From the NCBI GenBank assembly GCA_020049615.1, contig JAIFKN010000051.1, positions 1-5,039 on the forward strand: 5,039 bases of DNA, written 5' to 3'. Under the pieces are notes generated by a model. The model saw only the letters and a list, made by a program, of their open reading frames with translations, searched no databases and was not told the origin of the DNA. The DNA comes from a bacterium. Lineage in GTDB: Bacteria > Planctomycetota > UBA11346. The position numbers were made by a program, and so were the translations under genes. Positions 1 through 5,039 of the stretch are shown here, piece after piece (position 1 is the stretch's first letter; the number at the start of each line of letters is the position of its first letter).

Positions 1-135
1 CCCGGCGCCACCGACGACCGCCGCGGTGCCGGCGGCCGACAGCGCCCGTGCCAGGGAGATCGCACGCAGCCTGGCGCTCGCGACCTCGGGGCCGCCGGCA
101 GGCAGGATGCGGATCGGATCAGTCGGCCCAGGCAT
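1..135 (-). CDS. Probable glycosyltransferase, N-terminal 45 codons only (gene runs off the left edge)
   Basis: An open frame starts with ATG at 135-133 and is uninterrupted to base 1, giving 45 residues that begin MPGPTDPIRILPAGGPEV. It has a hydrophobic first beta strand (RIL), then a short loop with the ASARLRA signature, then an amphipathic Ala/Leu helix (ISLARALSAAG) and the start of a second strand (AAVV). This pattern of strand, loop with S/A-R-L-R, and helix is typical of the N-terminal Rossmann half of GT-B glycosyltransferases, so a cytoplasmic sugar transferase is the likeliest product. The domain holding the catalytic motifs is outside the window, and the family call is therefore an inference. 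The start lies 17 bp inside the end of rmlC, suggesting co-transcription and translational coupling. It is the only in-frame ATG, but no strong ribosome-binding site precedes it. That it is coding is fairly secure; that it is a glycosyltransferase is moderately so. Confidence 0.6.
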   Translation of the reverse strand, partial: MPGPTDPIRILPAGGPEVASARLRAISLARALSAAGTAAVVGGAG

Positions 136-673
136 ACGCATCGCCGGCATCGATCGCCGGCCAGGAGCGGTCCCGGGCGTTGACCAGCGGGGCCGAACCG
201 TCCAGCGGCCAGCGGATGGCGAGCAGCGGGTCGTCCCAGCGCAGGCCGCGTTCGGACTGCCGGTTCCATAGGGAAGACACCTTGTAGCAGACCTCGGCCC
301 CATCGCTCAGCGCCAGATAGCCGTGGGCGAAGCCGTGCGGGATCCATAGCTGGAGCCGGTTCTCCTCGCTCAACTCGACTCCGAACCACTGTCCGCGCTG
401 CGGGCTGCGCCGGCGCACGTCGACGATGACGTCATAGATCCGTCCACGGACGCAGCGCACCAGCTTCGCCTGGGGTGGATCGGCCTGCCAGTGCAGCCCA
501 CGCAGGACGCCGAGAGCCGACCGTGCGTGGTTGTCCTGCACGAGGTCGGTCCGGATGCCGAGCTCCGCCATCCGGGAGGCGTTCCACGACTCGAAGAACC
601 AGCCGCGCTCGTCGGCGTGGACAGTCGGTTCCAGCAGCAGGGCTCCGGCCAGGGCGGTGGGGCGGGAACGCAT
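119..673 (-). CDS. rmlC: dTDP-4-dehydrorhamnose 3,5-epimerase (RmlC family)
   Basis: This 184-residue protein has the usual length of RmlC, a cytoplasmic cupin dimer that epimerises C3 and C5 of dTDP-4-keto-6-deoxy-D-glucose, the third step to dTDP-L-rhamnose. Visible family motifs in order are DERGWFFESW (21-30), VQDNHARSALGVLRGLHWQ (45-63), KLVRCVRGRIYDVIVD (70-85), LWIPHGFAHGYLALSD (109-124), and WDDPLLAIRWP (146-156). By family knowledge the catalytic base should be His61 in LRGLHWQ and the conserved Tyr should be Tyr130 in CYK; Asp168 sits where the C-terminal KD motif is expected. The ATG at 673 gives the normal N-terminus (PTALAGALLLEPTVHADERG). Directly after Tyr130 the protein reads KVSSLW, whereas most relatives have two aromatic residues, often Tyr-Tyr, at the last two positions. 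No rmlA, rmlB or rmlD is in view, so a related dTDP-sugar epimerase acting on another deoxysugar remains possible. The stop overlaps the next gene by 17 bp. Confidence 0.93.
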   Translation of the reverse strand: MRSRPTALAGALLLEPTVHADERGWFFESWNASRMAELGIRTDLVQDNHARSALGVLRGLHWQADPPQAKLVRCVRGRIYDVIVDVRRRSPQRGQWFGVELSEENRLQLWIPHGFAHGYLALSDGAEVCYKVSSLWNRQSERGLRWDDPLLAIRWPLDGSAPLVNARDRSWPAIDAGDAYAWAD

Positions 674-755
674 GTATCAGCGGGCCCGGAGCAGGATGGG
701 CGGTCTCATGGGCGGATCCTCGCCTGCCCGGCGGCCCTGGCAATATAGACCGGGC
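674..755. promoter_or_regulatory. 82-bp intergenic gap before rmlC; possible weak promoter, otherwise unremarkable
   Basis: This is the only sizeable gap between genes in the window. Read on the minus strand it contains TATATT at 747-742, a five-of-six match to a bacterial -10 box and an unusually A+T-rich patch for this DNA. No acceptable -35 box lies 16-18 bases upstream; the only TTGA-like sequence (TTGAGC, 759-754) is just six bases away. An imperfect hairpin (TGCC/GGCA outer stem, 742-725) follows but has no T-run, so it does not look like an intrinsic terminator. An internal promoter serving rmlC is possible but weakly supported. Confidence 0.2.
677..709 (-). other. Possible 10-residue leader reading frame upstream of rmlC
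   Basis: An ATG at 709-707 opens a frame reading MRPPILLRAR that stops with TGA at 679-677, only three bases before the rmlC ATG. It is preceded by GAGGA at 721-717, seven bases upstream, which is a better Shine-Dalgarno match than anything ahead of rmlC itself (the sequence there is CCGCTGATAC). The arrangement would allow ribosomes ending on the short frame to restart at rmlC. A frame this short can easily arise by chance, and there is no evidence that it is conserved or translated. Confidence 0.2.
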
Positions 756-1946
756 TCAACCGGCAGGACTCATCGGTCGGCGGCCGATCCCGAGGCGGGC
801 AGCGGCGCGTCGGACCAGGTTCTCGCCCCTCGCCGCAGCCGCCACCGCCGGCCAGCAGCGGGAACGGATCCGCGTGGCGGCGGCCCTCCTGGCAGTGATG
901 CCTGTCTCTGCCGGCACAGGCCGCCCGGCGGCGGGCATGTGCCGGGCGATGGTCTCGACCATGCGCTGGAACACCGGCAGCTCGGTGTAGTCCCGGCGCG
1001 CACGGCGGTAGCCGGCGGCGGCGATCTCGCGCCGCTCGCGGTCATGGGCCAGGTAGTACCTGGCGAGATCGACGCACTCCTCGACGGTGTCGAAGCCGAC
1101 CGCCTCGACACCGGGTTCATACACGTGAGACAGATGGCGCTTGTTGTCGCACAGCATCATCACGCCATTGGCCGGAAGATAGTAGGTGCGGTAGTTCACC
1201 GGGCCGGTGGAATTGTGCAGGTTGGGTCCGAGCTTCGCACTCCGCAGTTGGGCGAGCAGTTGCGCCGGCGGCAGGTGGCCGGCCGGCCAGCCGCGGCCGA
1301 AGTAGGAACCGCCGGGCATGGCGCCGGCCAGGCGGTCCAGCCGTTCTCGCCGCCACGGGGAGGTGCGGTCCCCGATGAAGAGCAGATCGATGTCGCGCCT
1401 GCCTTCGAGGATGTCCGTCTCGGTCAGGGTCGGATCGTAGGCCTCGGGCTGGACCCCCAGGGGCATCCATTCGGCGCAGCGTACGCCCCAGGCACCGTAC
1501 GAGTCGACCTCGGCCGCGTTCCCCACCAGGCTGAGATCATAGGCCGCGGCGGCCGGTCGGGACAGGTTGTGGCTGTTCTCCGGATCATCGAAGCACTGGA
1601 AGACGCGGAAGACGGGCAGTCCGGCGACGAATGCCGGATGCAGGTTGGCCCCGGTGGAATTGATCAGCACGTCGCGATCGGACAACGCTTGTTCGAGCTG
1701 TTCATAGAGCCGCAGCAGGCGGCGTTCGCCCCAGCGCCAGCGGTGGTCGAGTTCGCGCCAGGAGAAGGCCTCCGCAGGCTGCTCAGGAGTGATGCAGAAC
1801 CCGCGCACGTCGAAGCCGCCGGCCCGCAGCCTGGCCAGGTAGGACTCGGACAGCGCAGCGACATCGCCGTGTCCCGCTGACGGATAGGCAGTGTAGGCGT
1901 ACAGGATGCGCAGCCGGTCGCTCATCGGTCGGTCCGCCGGCACCAT
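756..1946 (-). CDS. CgeB-like GT-B glycosyltransferase (Glyco_trans_1_2 type)
   Basis: The product is 396 residues, the usual size for a single-chain GT-B glycosyltransferase acting in the cytoplasm or at the inner face of the membrane. The N-terminal half has RILYAYTAYPSAGHGD (13-28), a first-strand and glycine-loop region. The C-terminal half has DIDLLFIGDRTSPWRRERL (185-203) and KLGPNLHN (238-245), then a block at 253-278 with YYLPANGVMML and VYEPGVEAV. RYYLAHDRERREIAAAGYRR (296-315) follows. This order, ending in the epg-eel-yyl-hd-err-iA-aG pattern, is typical of CgeB-like transferases of polysaccharide clusters. Donor and acceptor sugars cannot be read from the sequence. Tyr256 occupies the place where relatives usually have Glu. 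The last 55 or so residues are Ala/Arg-rich and outside the conserved fold. An alternative ATG at 1925-1923 (MSDRLRILYAY) has GGCGGA seven bases upstream and may be the real start. The gene starts 19 bp after the methyltransferase stop. Confidence 0.85.
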   Translation of the reverse strand: MVPADRPMSDRLRILYAYTAYPSAGHGDVAALSESYLARLRAGGFDVRGFCITPEQPAEAFSWRELDHRWRWGERRLLRLYEQLEQALSDRDVLINSTGANLHPAFVAGLPVFRVFQCFDDPENSHNLSRPAAAAYDLSLVGNAAEVDSYGAWGVRCAEWMPLGVQPEAYDPTLTETDILEGRRDIDLLFIGDRTSPWRRERLDRLAGAMPGGSYFGRGWPAGHLPPAQLLAQLRSAKLGPNLHNSTGPVNYRTYYLPANGVMMLCDNKRHLSHVYEPGVEAVGFDTVEECVDLARYYLAHDRERREIAAAGYRRARRDYTELPVFQRMVETIARHMPAAGRPVPAETGITARRAAATRIRSRCWPAVAAAARGENLVRRAAARLGIGRRPMSPAG

Positions 1947-1965
1947 GGGATGCTCAGCCAGCGGG

Positions 1966-2688
1966 TCATGGGAGTCGGTAGGCCATCATCCAGGAATCCT
2001 CGACCAACCACAGCGGCCCGACGATCTCGTTGCGTTCGCAAAGGCCATCAACCGCTGCGCAGACCTCGGCGATCCAGGGGAAGCGGACGTCGAGATCGGG
2101 ATTGCAGTCGTGCCACAGCACGAACGAGCCCGGATGGCAGAGCGGCAGGATCTTGCGCGTGTCGTTGAGGACGAAGCGCTCGTCGTGGCAGCCGTCGATG
2201 AAGGCGACGTCGAGCGGGGGCAGATCCGGTACCCAGGTTGCGGTGTTGGCGAAGATCTGCCGGACATTGGCCAACCCCAGCGAGCGGTAGTGCGAGCCAA
2301 TCTCATCGCGGGCCAGGGCATGGGTGGTCAACTCGCCACCAGCGCGGATCTCCTCCGGCGGTATGTTGACGGTGTGCACGGTCGCTCCGGGGGCGTTGCG
2401 GGCCATGATCGCGGTGGAGTGGCCGCGTGAGGTGCCGATTTCGAGGAGGTGCCCTCGGCCGGCGTTGCGGCACACGCTGGCGAGCACCTCGGCGTCGCGC
2501 AGGCGGCGCTGGTTGGCGTCCTCGGGGTAGTCGAAGGCGGTGAGATGCGCATCCCCCAAAAGCGGAGGCTCCTGCCAGGCGAACGCCGTCATCATCGCGC
2601 GCAGGTCGCGCAATCGGACCAGCCGCTGCTCGAGGGATGGCCAGCGGCGGAAGGTGCGCAATCGCTTGGCGAAGCGGCGGAGGCTCAT
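1966..2688 (-). CDS. Class I SAM-dependent methyltransferase (Methyltransf_24-like)
   Basis: The product is 240 residues with a Rossmann-type methyltransferase fold. The SAM-binding glycine loop is LLEIGTSRGHST (81-92). The second strand reads VHTVNIPPEE (104-113), the fourth DVAFIDGCHDE (160-170), and the fifth SFVLWHDCNP (188-197). The basic first 35 residues (RRFAKRLRTFRRW) could contact membrane or lipid-linked substrate, which is inference. In this setting it probably methylates a sugar hydroxyl of the polysaccharide repeat unit or its nucleotide-sugar precursor; the acceptor is not identifiable. Asn108 stands where many class I enzymes have an Asp or Glu that binds the ribose of SAM. 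The ATG at 2688 is chosen because it overlaps the flippase stop as ATGA and gives the usual length. The same frame stays open upstream to about 3864, but that part lies antiphase over the flippase gene and has no protein-like character. Confidence 0.87.
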   Translation of the reverse strand: MSLRRFAKRLRTFRRWPSLEQRLVRLRDLRAMMTAFAWQEPPLLGDAHLTAFDYPEDANQRRLRDAEVLASVCRNAGRGHLLEIGTSRGHSTAIMARNAPGATVHTVNIPPEEIRAGGELTTHALARDEIGSHYRSLGLANVRQIFANTATWVPDLPPLDVAFIDGCHDERFVLNDTRKILPLCHPGSFVLWHDCNPDLDVRFPWIAEVCAAVDGLCERNEIVGPLWLVEDSWMMAYRLP

Positions 2689-4118
2689 GGGCAGGTCCGC
2701 CGTAGCATCCGGAGGCGGTGGATGGACGCCAGCGCCACCGCATAGGTTGCACAGGCCGAACCGCCCGCGAGCAGCAGTCCATTCCAGTCGTCGCGACGAA
2801 GCCAGAGCGCGACCGCAGCAGCGGCGACTGCCGCCGGCGCCGCGGCTGCGATGTCGCGCCAGGGCAGGCAGGACAGGGGAGCGTGGCCGTGGATCTGTGC
2901 AGTTCTCGCGTAGACTGCTGCGACGGTGAGTTGCCCCACGAGGACGGCGGTTGCGGCACCGGCGAGACCAGAGAGCGGAACAAGGACCAGCGCGATTACG
3001 ACGTTGGCCGCACCGCCCAGCAGCACTGCGTTGCGCGTTCTGGCCGCATCTGCATGGGCGCTGGCCAGATAGGCCCAGGGCAGGCACGCCATGTCGACGT
3101 AGGCGGCGGCGAGCAGCAGGGTGCATGCCAGATCGGTCTCGGGGAAGCTTTGACCAGCGAGGCGACGCAGTGCGGTCCCGCCGAGAACCGCACCGATGGC
3201 GAGAGTCGGAAGAGCGGCCGTGTGGAAGACACGGCCGAAGCCGCGGCAGGTCGCAGCGGCTGTCGATGGGCGGCCATGCGCGACGGCTCGTCCCAACGGC
3301 GGATAGAGCTGTAGCCAGCAGGCACTGCCGAGCATGCCGATGCCGGAGGCGACCAGCGCGGCGGCCCCGAATGCACCGAGTGCGTCTGCATCGAGGCGAT
3401 TGCCGACGACCAGCCTGGTGCTCTGGACGAGGACCCAGCCGGCGATGGTCGCGGTCAGGATCGGGCTGGCGCTGGCGATCAGTTGGAGGCATGCGGATGG
3501 TTCGACACGACCGGGTGCAGCCAGTTCGCCGGCGCGCCGCAGCAACCACCAGGCAAGGCCGGTCTTCAGCAGCTGCGTCGCGGCGACAGCGGCCACCACC
3601 GCGGCGACTCCGCCGCCGCACGCGATGACGGCAAGTATCGCGCCGAGTTGGAGCGCCGCCTGGCTGGCCTGCAAGGAGGAGATGGTCAAGAAGCGGTGCC
3701 TGGCGCGCAGCCATTCGACGAGCACGCCGTCCATCGCGCCGCATACGATACTGCCGCCCGCCGCGCAGAGGGCTGCAGCCGCAGCGGGATGCGGGATGAA
3801 TGCAGCCGCCAGCCAGGACGAGGCGGAGGCGACGATCGTCGCCAGGAGGACGCCCGACGCGCATGTGATGAAGAGGAGCGAACGGAGCAGGCGGGCGTTG
3901 GCGACCGCATCATTGACCTGCATGAGCCGGACCACGTGGAACGACAGGCCGAGACCGCCTGCCGACATGGCCAGGCCGGCCACCGCGCCGGTGCCGATGA
4001 CTGCGCCATAGCCGTCGGCACCGAGGGAGCGGGCCAGGATCGGGAACGAGACGAGTCCGCAGAGGCGTACGACGCCTTCGGCCCCGAAGCGGACCAGGAT
4101 GTCGCGGAGCGGTTTCAC
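2685..4118 (-). CDS. wzx: Wzx-type oligosaccharide flippase (polysaccharide biosynthesis membrane protein)
   Basis: This 477-residue, very hydrophobic protein has the length and layout of Wzx/RfbX flippases of the MOP superfamily, which move undecaprenyl-linked repeat units across the inner membrane. I count roughly 12-14 likely membrane segments, approximately at 12-30, 38-58, 78-98, 112-132, 149-167, 170-191, 211-232, 246-268, 298-316, 330-350, 363-383, 386-404, 422-440 and 446-466. The N-terminal motif LARSLGADGYGAV (28-40) is characteristic, and a diverged copy, VGNRLDADALGAF (238-250), marks the second half, as expected from the internal duplication of this family. GLAGAATAVLVGQL (384-397) matches the usual helix-12 motif. 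The start is GTG at 4118-4116, overlapping the upstream stop as GTGA; the product would begin MKPLRDILVRFGAEG. The stop overlaps the methyltransferase ATG by 4 bp. The family is secure; which glycan it carries is not visible. Confidence 0.9.
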   Translation of the reverse strand: MKPLRDILVRFGAEGVVRLCGLVSFPILARSLGADGYGAVIGTGAVAGLAMSAGGLGLSFHVVRLMQVNDAVANARLLRSLLFITCASGVLLATIVASASSWLAAAFIPHPAAAAALCAAGGSIVCGAMDGVLVEWLRARHRFLTISSLQASQAALQLGAILAVIACGGGVAAVVAAVAATQLLKTGLAWWLLRRAGELAAPGRVEPSACLQLIASASPILTATIAGWVLVQSTRLVVGNRLDADALGAFGAAALVASGIGMLGSACWLQLYPPLGRAVAHGRPSTAAATCRGFGRVFHTAALPTLAIGAVLGGTALRRLAGQSFPETDLACTLLLAAAYVDMACLPWAYLASAHADAARTRNAVLLGGAANVVIALVLVPLSGLAGAATAVLVGQLTVAAVYARTAQIHGHAPLSCLPWRDIAAAAPAAVAAAAVALWLRRDDWNGLLLAGGSACATYAVALASIHRLRMLRRTCP

Positions 4119-5039
4119 AGGACAGCCGCTCCGGCATAGGCGGCGAGGCTCGCCCGGGCGAGCGTCGCGGGCGAGAAGGGGCCATCCAGACGCGCGTCGC
4201 CACGCGCGGCCATCCGCTCGCGCAGGCCGCTGTCCCCGAGCATGGCGAGCAGCGCGTCGGCGAAGGCGGGCGCGTCATCGACCGCCACCATCGCACCGGC
4301 GTCGCCGACCACCTCGCCCAGGGCGCCGCCGTTCGCGGCCACCACGGCCAGCCCGGACGCCCAGGCCTCCAGGACGACCATGCCGAAGCTCTCGAAGCGG
4401 GACGGGGCGGCCTGGATGGCGCAACGCCGGCGCAGGAGCGCGAGAGCGGCGTCATCGATGCGGCCATGGGCAACCACGCCTGCGCTGCCGGATCTGCCCA
4501 GGCAGGCGGCGCCGAATCCATGCCGGTCGGCACCGACCAGATGTAGCGTCGAGCCGGGATGACGGGGATGCACCTGCTGCCACGCCTGGAGCAGGACGTC
4601 AACGCCCTTGCGTGGCTCGAGGCGTCCGACGAACAGCACGTCCCTGGCATCGTCCGCCGGGCGGGAGCGCGGGCCGTCCCATGCGTGTGGCATCACCGCA
4701 TGCGCTTCGCGGCCGTAGCAACCGAGGCTGAGTCCCGCCATCGCCTGGCTGTCGGCGATCACCACATCGGCCTGCTGCACGGAGACCAGCTCCGCCCGGT
4801 GGTGCAGGCTGCGGGCCATGCGCCGCCACAGGTCCGGCGAGGCGATCGACGACACGGGGGTCGACAGGCGGATGGCGCGGCACCAGGGGCCCGGCAGTCC
4901 GCCGCCGAGGCCGCCCCAGTTCGGGCATTCGACGGCCTGCGGAGCGAATTCGCGCAATTCGCGGCGGATCCAGCCGCGGGCCAGCCAGGGCCGCAGCACA
5001 GCCGGTCCCGGCTGGCCACCGAGGCGGCAGGGCTGGCCG
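4115..5039 (-). CDS. GT4-type glycosyltransferase, 5' end outside the window
   Basis: The frame is open from the right edge to TGA at 4117-4115, showing about 307 residues. Counting from an in-frame GTG at 4999, it has ADVVIADSQAMA (77-88), DVLFVGRLEPRKGVDVLLQAW (120-140), LHLVGADRHGFG (152-163), VVAHGRIDDAAL (175-186) and SRFESFGMVVLEAWASGLAVVA (200-221). These are the C-terminal nucleotide-sugar-binding motifs of retaining GT-B family 4 enzymes, with Arg126/Lys131 as likely phosphate contacts and Glu203/Glu211 forming the E-x7-E pair. The usual PNGVD-like strand reads VMPHAWDGP (102-110). The GTG at 4999 is unlikely to be the true start: GRLEPRKG lies at about residue 125, whereas full-length relatives have it nearer 190-200, and the frame continues upstream without a stop (APGPQGGL and on, read backwards from the GTG). 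About 50-70 residues are therefore probably missing. The enzyme would add a sugar to the lipid-linked unit at the cytoplasmic face; donor and acceptor are unknown. Its stop overlaps the flippase GTG. Confidence 0.88.
   Translation of the reverse strand, partial: GQPCRLGGQPGPAVLRPWLARGWIRRELREFAPQAVECPNWGGLGGGLPGPWCRAIRLSTPVSSIASPDLWRRMARSLHHRAELVSVQQADVVIADSQAMAGLSLGCYGREAHAVMPHAWDGPRSRPADDARDVLFVGRLEPRKGVDVLLQAWQQVHPRHPGSTLHLVGADRHGFGAACLGRSGSAGVVAHGRIDDAALALLRRRCAIQAAPSRFESFGMVVLEAWASGLAVVAANGGALGEVVGDAGAMVAVDDAPAFADALLAMLGDSGLRERMAARGDARLDGPFSPATLARASLAAYAGAAVL

Noticed and set aside
725..742. Imperfect hairpin as a transcription terminator after the CgeB-like transferase
   Set aside because: The stem is four pairs plus a mismatch and two more pairs, and no T-run follows on the minus strand.
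531..1880. A 449-codon open frame on the plus strand
   Set aside because: It lies antisense to rmlC and the CgeB-like transferase, which both show clear family motifs. Its translation has no recognisable domain, and long antisense frames are expected in such G+C-rich DNA.
2689..3864. A 392-residue upstream extension of the methyltransferase frame
   Set aside because: It overlaps the flippase gene on the same strand in another frame, is extremely Arg-rich and has no domain character. The methyltransferase starts naturally at 2688 with an ATGA overlap.
2718..4139. Several plus-strand open frames (2718-3314, 3334-4011, 3483-4139) opposite the flippase
   Set aside because: They are mirror images of the flippase coding sequence, composed of Arg, Ala and Gly-rich low-complexity text without motifs.
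4099..4731. A plus-strand 210-codon frame opposite the GT4 gene
   Set aside because: It is an Arg/Pro-rich shadow of a gene with intact GT4 motifs.
4115..4999. Treating the GT4 gene as complete from the GTG at 4999
   Set aside because: The frame is open to the window edge, and the distance from this GTG to the GRLEPRKG motif is too short for a full N-terminal domain.

Overview
The window is a block of surface-polysaccharide biosynthesis genes from a bacterium with very G+C-rich DNA (clearly above 60% by eye, with most third codon positions G or C). The gene content (RmlC, a Wzx-type flippase, glycosyltransferases, a small methyltransferase) and the codon use fit a high-GC Gram-negative, perhaps a proteobacterium. 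The sequence alone does not fix the genus. I see no RNA gene, mobile element, CRISPR array or long repeat.

All genes are on the minus strand, so transcription runs from high to low coordinates. In that order they are: a GT-B (GT4-type) glycosyltransferase whose 5' end lies outside the window (5039-4115); a Wzx-type oligosaccharide flippase (4118-2685, GTG start); a class I SAM-dependent methyltransferase (2688-1966); a CgeB-like glycosyltransferase (1946-756); an 82-bp intergenic gap (755-674); an RmlC-family dTDP-4-dehydrorhamnose 3,5-epimerase (673-119); and the first 45 codons of another gene, probably a glycosyltransferase (135-1), which runs off the left edge. The first three genes are joined by 4-bp start/stop overlaps, the methyltransferase and the CgeB-like gene are 19 bp apart, and the last two genes overlap by 17 bp. 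The gap at 674-755 is the only place in the window with room for a regulatory element.

Together the genes suggest a Wzx/Wzy-type pathway. RmlC would help make dTDP-L-rhamnose or a related deoxysugar, the glycosyltransferases would build a lipid-linked repeat unit at the cytoplasmic face, the methyltransferase would probably decorate it, and Wzx would flip it across the inner membrane. No polymerase (Wzy), initiating transferase, chain-length regulator, or rmlA, rmlB or rmlD gene is visible, so O-antigen, capsule and exopolysaccharide cannot be told apart.

I found no convincing new biological system. The points most worth checking are departures from family motifs: a Tyr where CgeB-like transferases usually have Glu, an Asn where the methyltransferase would usually have an acidic ribose-binding residue, and Leu-Trp in place of the aromatic pair of RmlC. 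There is also a 10-codon reading frame just upstream of rmlC with a better ribosome-binding site than rmlC itself.
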